From assembly GCA_947034895.1 (NCBI GenBank), contig OX344762.1, forward strand, positions 436,501 through 500,500: a stretch of 64,000 bases of DNA, given 5' to 3'. A program made the position numbers and the translations under genes. This DNA comes from Rhytidiadelphus loreus. Lineage: Eukaryota > Streptophyta > Bryopsida > Hypnales > Hylocomiaceae. This document shows, one piece after another, positions 1 to 12,828 of the stretch (the first letter of the stretch is position 1; every line of letters begins with the position of its first letter). The notes beneath the pieces were generated by a model. The model was not told where the DNA came from, searched no databases, and saw only the letters and a program-made list of their open reading frames with translations.

Positions 1-448
1 CAAGAAATGGATCTTTTCTACAATTCCTAATTTTTGCAAGTAACAACAGAGTTGCCCTGATGGCAAGGAGATAGCTCGGGCTGACTGCCCTTTAACCCTT
101 AAAGGACCAGACTGCGTTTTCTGGCTATATAGAAATTTTGGGCAGGTACATGTGACTAGAGATTTCCATATTTCAGGCTGAAATTTTAATAGAAGGTGGA
201 AACGAGGAATATCTTCATATGCATCAATTTTCATGACATTTGAAAATACGAGTCAAAAGTTATGGCCTAATGTGTCAATGGTTTCTCAACTCGGGCAGTC
301 CGGGCAGATCTGGAAAAAAAACTTTTTACAAAAAAAAGAAATTGAAATTGGTTGTCTAGAGTTATACAAATGTAGAAAGCTTTGAATCATTCCATTTTGA
401 TCAATGAGTCAAAAGTTATGAGGAGTTTTAGTTTGCGGGCAATTATGG
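1..448. repeat. Left flank of the giant insertion (target repeat, left half)
   Basis: No gene is visible. The last 100 or so bases, ending gggcaattatgg, match the reverse complement of about 44607-44760, and the sequence resumes at 39965 on the other side of the insertion. The stretch therefore belongs to a dispersed repeat that served as the insertion target. A small reading frame that crosses into the insertion at about 387-578 is not supported as coding. Confidence 0.75.
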
Positions 449-480
449 CACTACAAGGAATTTGGGGTATAAATGACTGG
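449..480 (+). repeat. Left terminal inverted repeat of the giant CACTA element
   Basis: The terminus begins CACTACAAGG and is followed inward by repeated TGACT/AATGACT motifs, the sub-terminal motif clustering typical of CACTA ends. It pairs with 39933-39964 with small mismatches and one-base gaps. TGG at 446-448 is the target duplication. Confidence 0.85.
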
Positions 481-1671
481 GCACAAATGACTACTTGTCC
501 GCTTTGACTAAAGAATGACTGATTACTCTGTAATTGCACCATCCGGGAGTTGGTCTGAAGGTCTAAGTTGTGTTGCAATCATGGCTACGACTCCAAGATG
601 ATGTAGTCACTAAGAACGACCTTCGTTGATGCATTTTCTGTTGACTTTGTCATGTCTCTGTTGGAGGTTTGTGCTTTATTTAGGATGTGGCCACTGGAGT
701 CATTAAGAAGACGTACGAATGTCAAACATTACGACTGCGGCCTATCGGCTGAGTCTTCTATTACTACTAAATGACTCAATGGTTTAGGCTCGGGCAAGCT
801 TAAATTTGCTAGGGAAACGACGGGCCGAGCATTTTTTTAAACAACGACGGTAGTCATTTTTTATAGTAACTCAGTTGCGATAGTACCCTCTCCAGTGTTG
901 TTTAAGGTTTACCTAGAAATGACATATCAAGTGTTACAAGCCGTTTAGGTATCTCTGAAGACAGGTCTACTACCACTAGCACATTTTAGAAGTCTTCGAT
1001 TGAAGACCTTGAATTTATAAGCAGTTTAGGGTTCATTGTATTTGGGGTATTTATGATAGCCATGCAGGAACCTTGAACCCTTAATCCAAATGGTTTCAAA
1101 ATTTCCAGCTAAAGAGACAGCTTCTGGATACCCAGTGCCCTTCTTTGATTATTTGAAATTAAAGAAGGTGCAAATTCTGCTGCTTTCATCATTAGGATTG
1201 GGAGTAATGAACAGTGGGTAGCATTATAAGGTTGCTAAACGGTGAACACATGCAAGGAGAGTAATGGAGTTATCAGTATTGAGTCTCCATTGCAAAAGGT
1301 AGGGCTGTAGGGCTGAAGTTAGATATGCAAGTTCATCTCAATGCTGCATCATGCTATCTAAAATGATTGTTTGCCAACCTTTCTGTTCCCTCATTAGTTT
1401 GCAAGGCACATGCACCTATTGTAGTTGTCCATGACATTAAACCGTGAAGATTGAGGACTTTCTCAAAATGTTAGAATTTCTTCTACATATCAGTACCTAG
1501 CCCTATCTAATTTTGAATATGGTCTTTCGTGCATAACTGTAACTCCAGTTTCCGGGCACTCTTCTGCAACTCTTCTACAACTCCTCTACTACTCCGGTTT
1601 GAAGCAACCTCAAATCCAGAATGTGCAACTCCGGCAAAACTTTTCTTCTACTTCTTTGCAACTTACCCTAA
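481..1671. other. Left sub-terminal region of the CACTA element
   Basis: There is no gene here. The first part is rich in TGACT and AGTCAT motifs. The last part (about 1530-1670) has clustered TGCAACT / TACAACTCC motifs, which reappear just beyond the nested unit at 25560-25680. That supports continuity of the CACTA sequence across the nested insertion. Confidence 0.6.
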
Positions 1672-1697
1672 AAACATCATATTCATTAAAATGGGAG
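1672..1697 (+). repeat. Left copy of the 26-bp inverted repeat
   Basis: The sequence begins AAACATCATATTCATTAAAA and ends TGGGAG. It is identical to the reverse complement of 25521-25546. A shorter second copy of its inner part (cattaaaatgggagttt) lies at about 1799-1815. Confidence 0.8.
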
Positions 1698-1904
1698 ATT
1701 GGGAGCCTCCCAAAATAATGTTGTCTTTTTTTAGGCTTCACAATTCATGTCGAGTTAAGTTGATGGAAACTCAATTCTTTAGTTGTAAGTTGTAATTTTC
1801 ATTAAAATGGGAGTTTACAGTGTCACAGTACAATGTATAGTAGAAAGAGAGGAAAGTGATTTTTCATATAAGAGCCTAGAGTTTCTAGAGTTGAACATCA
1901 AGTC

Positions 1905-2110
1905 ATGAGCCGAACGGTTGGTTGGAAGGGGCTGTTTATCTCATTCAGGTGGTCCGAGTTCGATTCTCATTGAACTCGTATGAGCGACTTGAAGAAATAC
2001 ATGACTTGGTACTGCTAAGTGAGCTTTGCAGGCAGGAAAGTTGTAACAACCAACCAGCCTCCTATCCGAAATTGTGACAAGTGCTTTACACGTTAACAGA
2101 ATAAAAAGTG
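1905..2110 (+). mobile_element. tRNA-derived SINE-like sequence
   Basis: A Pol III A-box-like stretch (gagccgaacggttggt, 1907-1922) is followed about 45 bp later by a B-box-like stretch (gagttcgattctc, 1956-1968). The spacing and sequence resemble a tRNA-Ser/Leu-type head. A tRNA-unrelated body follows and ends in an A-rich tail near 2100-2108 (acagaataaaaag). A full cloverleaf does not fold by eye, so this is more likely a SINE or tRNA-derived retroposon than a working tRNA gene. I see no clear target duplication. Confidence 0.45.
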
Positions 2111-5100
2111 GTCTTATCCACTACCACCTTTTCTCAATTTTAATTCTTTTTCAAATGACATATACAAAGTCAATAAATATGGAAATTGAATTGAAACATA
2201 AAGAGTAGAGAGAACTTTATAAATAAAGTAATAAAAGATATATTGAATAGAATTTAAAAAGACACTTGTTGCACATGTGACTTCATACTACAAAATCAAA
2301 TCATAAAACTACAATCTATATATCTAATCTAGATCAAGTACAATCGATTATTTAAAATCCTTCTTAGTTATGCAAGAACAAAACAAAACAATAGCACATG
2401 TAATAAGAATAGTGAATACAATAAATAAAAACCTGAATGCCGTGTATGCCAAGTCGTCTATCTTCAATTGGAATTGTACGCAGACAAACTACCATTGATA
2501 ACGTCGATCTAAGCAGACGGTATTTTAAGGACACATTCAATTGTGTCCTTCTTCACCCTCGACTTCCAAGCCGTCACCAGTGAATTTGTTTCTTCCCAAA
2601 TTCGGTTTTGGGTGTCATCCACTTTCCAACGCAATCCTTTAGTGGAATCCCACCCAGTATAGTATTCTTGAATAGTTCGCTCACGTGACGTAGGCCGGAA
2701 GTATTGAATCAATACACAGTTAGGATGATTTGGGTTTGCAAAAGGGTCAGACAAAGTTCGCGCAATCCATATCGGCTTTGCATCTCCATCCGCTGGCCGA
2801 ACGGACACGAAATACCCTTCGAAAACATCACGGGCCACACGAAAAGATGGTAATGGACGATTGCAGAGTTGCCCTACGAAAGCATCATCTTCAGCAAACT
2901 CTTCACGCACCTCATCATCGTCATCAAGTTCATCCTCCTCTATCGTCTCCACGTGAATAGAAGGCCAAAAGCCGTCCTTCAACACAGCTGACGGTTCAAT
3001 TGGATCCTTCAAGGCTGCATTCACCGCCCGCCAATAGAACACTAAGTGTTCAAACCTTCTCCAGTATTCTCCACTGCCATCTTCATTGCACAATGCCTCC
3101 CAATACTTGATGAAGCCTGATAACCCTTTGTAGATCTCATCCAAACTTCGCATTGGGAGATGGACTACAGGCACTAGCTCCCCTCGAGGCCAAAGACTAC
3201 GTCCTTCAGTGTCCTCTCGCCATAATTTGATCCCTCCACCTTCCTCAGGGAGCCAATCACTATCAGTGTAATAGTGCTTGTATTTCATAACCAGAACCCC
3301 TGCGGAGTTCAGATAAAACTTGAATTGTTGTGCCTTCGTATGGCCAACAAGTGCCTCCTCTCCATCCAAAATGGAACCTTCTATGAAGGCTTTAAAATCT
3401 GGCACCTCCTCAATAAGGTGAGGAATTGTAGGTACAGAATCCACATCCATGAAGGACTTCATGAGAGATGGAATGGTAGGGAAGTTCTCTTTTTTCAACT
3501 GCATACTCCACCTCCCAAACAAGGCATCTATGTCATCATGCGTGTGCCCAACCAACATGAAACTAACATAGACCTCACGGAAGACCTTCTTAGCAACAAG
3601 AAGGGACCAAAACGCAAACACAAATCTATTCTTGTTGTCTCCAGTGGCGTTGTCCATTTGCACATTTAGAATCGGAGGAAGAGAAGTGGGAAGAATTGGA
3701 ACTTTGGGTTGTGGACAAAGCGAAGATTTGCAAACATCTGATCCTTGTAGCACAGCACAGAATAGAGGAGCGGAGCCGGATCCAACAAACAATTCCCGCG
3801 AGGAATACTTCGGTGGAAGCTCAAGATCTCGAAAGAGTTTTGCTAATGACCCCACCGTGTAGTTTGAGTCGTGAAGGAAAATGTCTAAACCATAATGAGC
3901 ATAACGCACATCATCGTGTCCATGGGCAATCATATCTGTCACAGAAACCAGTAACTTCATGAGCCCGTCCAGTTGTTTACTTTTGTGAGAGAACATAGGG
4001 GATGCCGTTTTTGCATGATCCATTTTGTCATGCATGATTGTCAAGCATTCGTGAGGATACGCGCTTGACTTGTAGCGATTTGCGTAATACTGATCTCGAT
4101 GTGCTCGAGCCTTTGCCAGATGCTTGTCTAATAGATGAGTCCACTTCCTCTGTAAACCATGAACAACGGTCCTCCTCAAAGTTTGTAGTTGATCACACTT
4201 AGAACACCTAGCAAAATTGTCCCCCGGCTTTTTGGCACTGAATTCAGGAAAGTTCAGTTTCCTAATCTTACTCACATTAGAAGCTGAAACTTCTTTAAGT
4301 CCGAACATTGCATTTGCTGCATTGACCTCTGGAATAGTTTCCTTCCATGTGAAAGTAGCCGGCAAGATCATGGACACCTTCTTTTCTCCAGATGGAAGAG
4401 TGTATGTGCGATGTGGCATGTGATCCGCCGACTTATCAAGTAGGCACTTCAACGTCGCGGTGGCTTGCACAGTATGTCTCCTAGGCTTTTGCGTACCGAA
4501 GTTTCCATGAGGTTGAGCTTGATCACCTCTCGTAGAGAATCCTTGGAAACGATGGAATGTTGTCTCCGAGACACCAGCAATATGTCGCCATGCTGCCAGG
4601 TAAACATCAATTCCTTCGATAGTGACCACTCTCTTCCCTTGGGCATCATGATGGACTTGATAATAAACATCTAGTTTCATGTGGTACCGGAACTCGAACG
4701 TTGAGTTGTGGTACATGCATTCACGGAACGCACGAATCTTCTCCCTTGGAAAAGGTTGAATGCAATTGCTGGAGCAGCAAGTTTTGCTCGACACCAAATT
4801 GATTGACTCTTGAGTGAGCAAGTCCCTGGCCTTCACACACGTCTCCAGACGAGGATTCCTGATAGTAGATGTATATGGTCTCGAGCTTGTAGAGGAAGTT
4901 TGTGCACGACTAGCTTCCCGACGATTGTATTCATCACGAACTTCATGATCGCGAAGACTTGATCCATTCAAGAACACACGTTCGATTGGCCAAGCACGGA
5001 GAGAATACCTCCAATCCACTAGAACATCTTCAGGACGCAGCAATTTAGAGATGTGTACGGCGATAAGAGAATCTCCAAGGGGGCCATCAGAACCAAGGAC

Positions 5101-7074
5101 AAGGTCGGAATTCACATTGTGGCAAAGACCCTCCGCTACAGGCAAACCATCCACATTGTGAAGGATGACCACCTACGTCATCCAAAGCCTCCAAGGGATA
5201 CCTGTGAGCCCCAAATTCGTCACTTGGGACTCATTGTTTTCTTTTTTTTAGTTTATTACAAATTAAGGTATAAAGTAGTACAAAAAGCCCAAAAAAGAGT
5301 GTAGAACCAAAATAGGTATGTCACGTACCAGTATAGCATTTGGTCATAAATAGCCTTTTATCCATAGATTACCCATAAAACCCACTTGTATATAGGTTAG
5401 AACCCGTAATTAGTGGGAAACAATAGGGCTACTAGGAACTTACCCAAAATAGCCCAAAACCTAGTGCATGTGACCATGATAGGCTAAATTAAGTCTTAGG
5501 AGAGTGGGGGAGGTCTCCACATAAATCTCCAAAGATAGGTTCTAGTTTCCCCATTCCACCGACGAAACATTAGGAATCCAAATTGTTAGCTTGCAGGTGT
5601 TACTTGTCCCAGACAGGCCGCATGGAGGAATCCACAGCCGACGGATAGTGTTCTCGGATCTGGAGCATGTCGGGACATCTACGGCAAAACCCATTCGCCA
5701 AGATTCCCTCACATGTAAAAGATTCCCTGACTGCCGGTGATTCAACCGAAGTCAGTTTTCACCACGCCACCAATTGTGTGCCAGAATAGCCTAAGACTTG
5801 GCACATGGCTTGGGGGACTCTATGAGAGGTTCCCCAAAAAGTCTCGGTTTTTTCTGATCTCCAAAGGATCTTTTTCCGAGCAGTCAACCGCCAAAGGCCA
5901 CGTTGGGAAATTCATGGAAAATACCCAGGCCGCGGTAAAATCTCACTAAAAATTAGACTAGCATCTTTTATGTTAATAACGCGCCCCGACAAATTTCATG
6001 GTGTTCCAATAGCGGGAAGCAGCCGAAACTGACAACATCCCCCCAATTAATATTTACGGCAAGATCCTTGCGGGGTTGACCGGCGTCCCGGGAGCGTACG
6101 AAGTTGGAACGAAGACATCAAGGAGCCTTTTCTTACTCCCTAGAGCCTCCCCAACAACCCTAGCTAGTTACCCAAGCCAAAAGAGGTAAACCCCAAAAGT
6201 TAGGTTTTTACCCTTTTAATTGGCTCCAGTTGGCACTAGTTTCCGAGGGGTTTTTTGTGATAGAAATAGGGGGTAGGGAGTCCTTTAGGCTAAAAATGGC
6301 ATTCTGAGGCCATTGGCGCAATCCATTTGCAATTCCGAGCTAAACTCCAAAAGTTAGAGACTAGGACCAGCGTAAAACCCAAAATTAGGTGAAAATCTCA
6401 AATTTGGATGAAAATCCGGATGGATGAGGTTACTCGTCGAGGGGGGGAGTGGGCCCTTGGAAACCTATAAAAGGGGGCCCTTCTCTCTCCCAAAACACCC
6501 CCAATACTTGTTTTGGGTCCGTGGGTCCAAGTTATCTTGGCATTTTTGGCATTTAGGCCAAAAAACCTCTACGGTGTTTTCGGAGCACTTTTTGCTCCCG
6601 TTGTTGTTCTATTTACAGCTTTTGTAGGTTCTTGGAGTCCTTCTCGTTCACTTGTACTTCGTGTGTCTTCTTTAAACATCTTTTGGTCACATTTGGAGAG
6701 TTCTTGTAAGTTGTCTTGTGTCGTGCATTAACCCCGGAGTAACCCCCCACCGTACCTTGGCGATGCCGCTTTGGAGGGCCTTTGGTGCATAAGTCCTTTC
6801 ACGTTATCATCTTGCGTGTACGTGTGCCTTGGAAGTAAGTTCTAACCATAGTAAACCCCTTCTTTGTTGTTGACAAGTGGACCCACCTTTCGGGGGACGG
6901 CGAAGCTTTGACCCTATGACCCCTTAGTCCTAAAGAGTGTGTTAAAACGAGTCCTAGACGGCGGAGCTTTGAACCCCAATCCATTGCAAGTCCTAAAGTC
7001 GGTGTTAAAACCGATTCTACGGCGAAGCTTTGGACCCCGGTAGGTCTAAATTCCAAAGTTTAGTTCCCAAGACC

Positions 7075-7145
7075 TTCTTGGGAAAAATTAAAGTTTAGTT
7101 CCCAAGACCTTCTTGGGAAAAATTAAAGTTTAGTTCCCAAGATAC
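7075..7145 (+). repeat. Short tandem repeat inside the LTR
   Basis: The phrase built on gttcccaagaccttcttggg and aaaaattaaagttta occurs about two and a half times in direct succession. The core ccaagaccttcttgg is itself palindromic. A diverged equivalent lies in the inverted relative near 42565-42615. Confidence 0.6.
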
Positions 7146-8040
7146 CCCTAGGTGGTAGAAACGCGGAAGAAACCCCCCGCCATGAGATAGATTGGTCAAC
7201 ATCCAAGTTCTTTCCCCCACGGCGAAGCTTTGACTTCAAACACATCAAAATTAGTCTAGCCTCTTGTTTTACCTCGACCATAATCCGTAACGTCCGGTTT
7301 AGTTTTTAGTTAAGTGGGTTCCCATACGGGAACCCAAGGTTAGGAAAGGAGTAAAGACCAGGGCCAGCCAACCAGGGCTAGCCAGTCAGGACCCCAGCAG
7401 CGGGCAACCCAGCCAGCCGGGCGACCCAGCAGCGGGGATCCAGACAGCGGGCACCCAGACAGTGGGCTTCGGGGGAGGGGGGCCAGAGCTTCGGGGAAGT
7501 TGGGCCAGGGCTTTGGGGGGGGGTCCAAGGGTTTCGGGGGGGAGGGGGAAGAGAAATCAAAAGAAGGGGGATCAAAACAAAACATACAAAAGGGAGGGGG
7601 AAGAGAAATCAAAAGGGGGGGGGGAAAGAAAAAGACAAACTCCAAGCGGCGCCCTGCAAACCACATCCTCAACCTCTCAAACCAAACCTCACACAATGAT
7701 GACAAAATTAGGAGGGGGGTAGTTATAGGAGAGGAAGAAGGGAGAGACGATAAATAGTGTTGCGTCATAGGATTAGGTAGGAAATCTCCAAAGCTTCTTG
7801 CAACCATTAGGAAAGAGATTAGGATGACACCAAAATGACGACGTAAGAGAATAGGTGACTCTTCCATTAGATTAGCGTCATACGGTGTAAGGCCTCATTT
7901 AAGGGGTTGGTAGGAATAGTGTTGAAGGAAAAGAAAAAGAGATAAGGAGAAAGGAAGGGCCCATTACGGGTCTTTAGAGTGTACTACTTCGCCAAAGACT
8001 AAGCCGTAGGCAGTTTACTACTTCAACCTACGTGTCGACT

Positions 8041-8103
8041 ATGGAATACGAGCACGCGGCCGGAGGTATGGAGGAAAAAGTCGCGCATGCCAACTTCGAT
8101 CAG
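8041..8103 (+). other. Conserved 21-codon mini-exon with splice donor inside the LTR
   Basis: ATG opens a 21-codon frame beginning MEYEHAAGGME, which runs straight into a consensus donor (CAG|GTGAGT at 8104). The inverted relative at 41596-41534 has an equivalent frame (MEYEHAARGME...) ending CAA|GTAAGT. Conservation of the start, the length and the donor between diverged copies suggests a leader exon of the parent retroelement, spliced over the AT-rich array into an internal exon absent here. Confidence 0.45.
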
Positions 8104-8394
8104 GTGAGTCAGTAAATTAATCCCCAGTGCTTTTTTCTTTTGATTTGTGCTAAATTCTGTTAAGAGGTGGTCAATGTCGATTAGCAATTAGGAATTAGAC
8201 TACAAAACAAAGTAGAACAGGATAGGATAGGACTAGGGATTAGTAAACCGTTAGGGTCAAAATTCAACCAAGAAGTTAAACATTAGATGAGGACAAAATA
8301 ATCCAATTAGGAGTTAAGGTTAAAATAGCCAATTAAAATTACCTTAAGTAATAACGACATAGGGTCAAGGGTAGAACATAAAAAGATAATTTAA

Positions 8395-8800
8395 ATTGGA
8401 AAAACTAAATTAGATTAGAGGATTAAATTAGAAAGATAAATTAAATTAGGAGATAAATTAGGAGAAAAGATAAATTAATTTAGAGGATTAAATTAGGAGA
8501 TAAATTAGATAAATTAAATTAGGAGATAAATTAGATAAATTAAATTAGGAGATAAATTAGGAAAAAAGATAAATTAATTTAGAAGATTAAATTAGGAGAT
8601 AAATTAGATAGATTAAATTAGGAGATAAATCAGATAAATTAAATTAGGAAAAAAAAGATAAATTAATTTAGAGGATTAAATTAGGAGATAAATTAGATAA
8701 ATTAAATTAGGAGATAAATTAGGAAAAAAGATAAATTAATTTAGAAGATTAAATTAGGAGATAAATTAGATAAATTAAATTAGGGAAAAAGATAACTTAG
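8395..8800 (+). repeat. AT-rich tandem array
   Basis: Phrases such as attaggagataaattagataaatt recur many times with small length changes, making an irregular array of roughly 25-75-bp units. It lies downstream of the mini-exon donor, in what would be an intron or leader. Confidence 0.8.
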
Positions 8801-9337
8801 ATTAGGAAAAAAGCCCAATCAACTTAGGAAACCATGGAAGGGACTTAGGTAATCCCTCCTCAGTCTTAGGAAGGGTCAATTAGCCTCAGATTTCCATAGA
8901 TTAGAATAGATTCGGTAGTAGTTCGCATAGGCTGCCGTTAGGGGACGGTTAGCCCGAACTATTCCCTCGCCAATTGGGGCAACCCCATTGTCACCTGCGG
9001 AAACTAGGAACTTAGTAAAGAAGATCCATTGCTTGGAAGGCACAATGGACCGACGCTTAGTCACCCGTTAGGTTAGAATTTAGTTAACCCCTAGAACCTG
9101 GTTGTGTCCGATTAATTACCAAGGGTGGGTAATTAAGTGCCCACAATACCCTCACAGTTAGAAATGTTGATAGTTTCCTCTGGATCATTGTGAATCTCGC
9201 CTTCATCGGAAGAGTACTCAAGCACCACCACCATTCCGTTCTCCATTACGTCTGTCAGAGAACCACAAACAACTGAGTGGAAGAAAACAAGACATACCAG
9301 AAATAATTTGGAAGAAGGAAGGAACCAAAGTATCCGT

Positions 9338-10160
9338 AATTCAACTCGGCCCGAGTTGAATTACCAAACAATAATGAAACCATATAGACCACTGAATTTC
9401 AGGACACCAGTTCATAACATCTAACACAATTCCTTGTACAGAAGAAGAAGACAATAAACACCGGAATTCACTGGGAAAAAAAGAACTAACCTCAACCAAA
9501 AAACACTTCTACTCTAGATTTGCAGGTACATAAAAACAATAATAATGTTAATCATTTATATTGTGTCCATTCATTCCTGAACCACTGAAGTTTCATTGTT
9601 CTCGATTATTATTTTCATATTAAAAGATCCCTGTGAAATTAATTAGGAATTCAAGATTCAACTCGCATCGACTTAAAAATCATTTGATATGAATAAATTA
9701 CTCGTAGGCACATTAATCGTAAAAAGAAAAGTTAGAGTTGCCTAAAACCATGATCACCATGACATCCAGTGATAATAAATCAATTCAGAGAGGTCATGAG
9801 ATCCATCCAAAGAATCTTCATTGAAGAAGTATTGTAAACAAATACCAATCACTGTTGACCATCACTGCATCATAGTATACAGTCCAGCCTTTTAACTCGA
9901 GTCAAGTTGAAAGACGACAGCTCATTAACATATATCAAGAATTTCCAACGAAAACAAAACAGAACGCTACATCGTATCTATTCAACTCGAGCCGAGTTAA
10001 ATAATAGGTAAAGAGCGGTGAAATTATTTTACATTAATTATAATTACCATGTGAATTTCATTACGTGATGCGATATTTAACTCGAGCCGAGTTGAACAGT
10101 ATACACAGTTATTCTTTAATGTTTTTGTGGTTATGTCGTTAACTCGAGTCGAGTTGAATT
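9338..10160. repeat. Palindrome cluster upstream of the DUF7869-like gene (6 copies)
   Basis: Copies of the palindrome aattcaactcgagYcgagttgaatt lie at about 9338-9362 (perfect 12-bp arms around one base), 9656-9677 (degenerate), 9891-9912, 9981-10001, 10075-10096 and 10139-10160. They lie between the probable 5' splice-acceptor region of the minus-strand gene and the inter-gene region. The same family recurs around and within the ParB-like gene from 18.1 to 22.9 kb. Confidence 0.85.
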
Positions 10161-11060
10161 TTTGGATTCAATTTGTATGATTTACATTTAATAATCATTC
10201 TTCCGGAAAACCCGGAGTAATTATCGGAGGACTATGGACAACTTTGTGAGTATTACGTGAAGTCCACAGAACACACAATGACAAGGATTGCAACCATACA
10301 ATGCAAATGGAGGAATTTTTCAGTGCAATGACCATTTAGAGGCTTCGTCACAGTATTCCGAAACTATAGAGTTCACTCAAGCATTGCGAAACAAGAGTGC
10401 GATACGATGCGTAGAAAACTGTGAGAAGGATGGGAAAAAGGCAATGAGAATAAAGGAACTTCTACGCTGCAATCTCCCATTCCGACACCAGATCAGAGCA
10501 CTCAAAAACTAAAATGTTCAATCACGCAACGCGAAACCTGTGGGTGGTACAATGCATTCACTTCTTCATCAGAAAACCTATCTAATTCCCGACCTGAGAA
10601 TGAACAGTCATTAAGTCAAACCCCATACACTACTGTGTCAATGAGAACTACAGAAATGTCCGACAATCAACAAAATAAAAGGCGACGTTAGAACAAGGCA
10701 GTGAACCTCGATGAACGGCATGAAGAATACTAGGTGGAGACACAAATGCAGAACTGAAAAATGGCATGGAAAAATTTCGCTGCTGAGGAGACGCAACATC
10801 GCACTTGGGCAGGATATCCTCAGCGGGAAAACTTGAAATACATTTGAAACGGCTACCGCTGAAAGTTGCGGGCCAAATTTGGAGAGGAATCTCTTTTCCC
10901 GATAAGACGCTGTTGAATAGTGCCGGAAAGTAAACGCATTCCTGGTTTAGGATCTGTATATTTCACGTGGACTACCATTAGGAAAAGCGACTGTTAAGTC
11001 CTTTTCAGAATGCAAGTTTAGTCCTTTTTGACCTTACGGAGTTACGGAGTGCCGAAAATG
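10161..11060. other. Inter-gene stretch, no gene supported
   Basis: I see no supported coding frame. The stretch is less AT-rich than what follows and could hold the 5' exon and promoter of the minus-strand DUF7869-like gene, but no promoter element or splice site is convincing. Confidence 0.4.
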
Positions 11061-12828
11061 CTGGTCCTTTTTTTAATAGATGATCTTAGGGTTTAGGCAA
11101 CCCAGGTGGGTGGGAGGGACATCCTCATAACAAGGCCTTTCCTAAGCTTTTTATAAAAGAAAAATCCCAGACTAATCAAGACAGGTACATACATAAAATA
11201 GCTTCTAAGATAGAGACATCTCACATCCATCTATCTTGCTATCCCAAACCTCACATCAAAGTCTTACAACCTCTTATAGAAGTCACATCAAACTGATAAG
11301 ATGGCTCAAGTAAAAAATCTTTTTAGAACAACCAAACTCATGGTGGTACAGTTTCCAGTTAAGTACAATGTCACATCTCCTAAGCTTACTTTAGACTACA
11401 TATGTAATATACTAAAGCCTATAACCAATAGGAATTAGTATCCCAAATAACAATTGTGCCTCCAAAAACTATGGATAGAGTATTTTGCAGATTGGTAAAT
11501 TAACCCAAAAGGTTGTGAACCTCACCTGCACCCATGCAATCCAACGAACAAAAAGTTAGTTAGAGAACGTATGTCAGGTGTCTTCAGTTCACAGCAGTGT
11601 GTTATAGCAATCATAAGAAGAAAAAGCACCATGCAAAATCTCATTAACAATTCACATAAGAAAATGGGGCAATCATATTAGTCTCAAAAACTTGCAGATC
11701 AACATCAATCACATAAGGCAAAGAACAAAGGACCTGAGAGGATGCCATCTGTGCTTGCTTTCTCTCCACACACCCTAACTTCCTCTAAATCCAATGCAGA
11801 AAGTAAATACCACCCAAAAGTGAGAGGGCTCATCCATGGTTTAGGCCCTCTATTTATACTATGAGCTTCAAGTTAGGGCACAGAGCCACCATAACTAGAG
11901 AAAACCCTAGCTCTTAAGAAAAGAGAGGGAAAAAACCACCAACTCGATTCAAATTAGGTCATTTATGCCAAACGTTACTTCCTTGGAGAACTAAAACCCA
12001 CTAACATGACTACTTAACTAGTTGTCATGGAATGGTAATTAAAATACTTAGTATCTCTGGCATGGAGAGAATTGCTCAAAAACCATGGCCAATAGTGACT
12101 TTAGAAGGGAAAAATTAGGCCACCTAAACTTGTACCATATCTGAAAATCAACTTCAATCATAGTCTAATTTTCCAACTGATTGAATTTTGGTACCAATTT
12201 TCTACTTGTCATCCCTTCATAATTTAGGGAACAAGTATGTGGTGTTCCAACTTCCTCCAATAAACCTAGAACATAGACATCTCCATCCAAGGCTAGGCAA
12301 TAGAATTTATGCTATTAATAAGGTTTTAGTAACATCCAAATTGTGGCTAAATTAATTTTCAACATTTTCTAATCTAGAGGGTAAAGGAAGGGAAGGGTGG
12401 GAGGGGCCTTATAAAATAGTAACTTGGATATGTAATTAACATATTTTACCATCCAAGTTTGCTGAAATATAAGTAACTAGTTCTAAGAATAGAAAACTAC
12501 TTACTTTTATTTGAAAAACCATGAATATTTACTTGTCATGATTTTAGCAAAATATAAAGGGGACATTTAACATTCTCCTTTACTTTATCAAAAATTGATA
12601 TGCAATTAGACTAAAACTAGAGCTTTGAGTGAATTACTCCAAAGAATTTTTTTAAAAACCTTTAAGCCTGTTAAACAAATTGTTTAAAATTGATTGGTTT
12701 CAAAATAGACAACCATACAAATTTTAAAAAACCAAAACCATGGCTACATAACCTCCATGATTACATTTATTTATAAAGGGGCTATTCAACTTCCACCCTT
12801 ACATTATCAAAATGAATTGCAACTAGAC

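Larger units (their letters stand above)
5203..9145 (+). mobile_element. Solo LTR-like insertion, 3.94 kb, TSD ATACC
   Basis: The sequence starts TGTGAGCCCC and ends GTGCCCACA, the TG...CA termini expected of an LTR, with ATACC at 5198-5202 and again at 9146-9150. No gag, pol or second LTR is visible inside, so a solo LTR is the simplest reading, although 3.9 kb is long for one. It contains GC-rich purine tracts (7340-7700), a conserved mini-exon (8041-8103) and an AT-rich tandem array (8395-8800). About 6640-8945 is homologous in inverted orientation to 40520-43080. Removing it restores the reading frame of the DUF7869-like gene. Confidence 0.75.
2509..9246 (-). pseudogene. DUF7869-like transposon gene, split by a solo LTR
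   Basis: The gene is read from ATG at 9246-9244 to 9146, then from 5202 to 2509 once the LTR at 5203-9145 and one ATACC copy are removed. The frame joins without a shift, giving about 930 codons. The long downstream part has 887 open codons. It shows a CC...C zinc-like cluster near residue 131, a CSKC motif near 323, MDHAK near 384, MDNATGDNKNR near 506 and GHTHDDID near 542. This order of Asp-rich motifs, especially DN..G.NKN followed by HTHDD(I/V)D, is what I associate with the DUF7869 family, which looks RNase H-like and transposase-like, although its biochemistry is not established to my knowledge. One in-frame TAG lies at 5175-5173. The terminal stop is also TAG, with a TGA 15 codons later. 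A likely 3' splice site (ctctgacag) precedes the ATG, so a 5'-UTR intron holding palindromes is plausible. The LTR makes this copy non-functional. Confidence 0.65.

Noticed and set aside
7340..7867. A 175-codon proline- and phenylalanine-rich minus-strand frame and overlapping plus-strand glycine-rich frames
   Set aside because: The region is a purine-rich GGGGGA/GGGGA low-complexity tract inside the LTR. The open frames arise from base composition, overlap on both strands and contain no motif.
9338..10160. Regularly recurring palindromes read as a CRISPR-like array
   Set aside because: Spacing is irregular, flanking bases do not behave as spacers, and the setting is a plant nuclear genome with introns.
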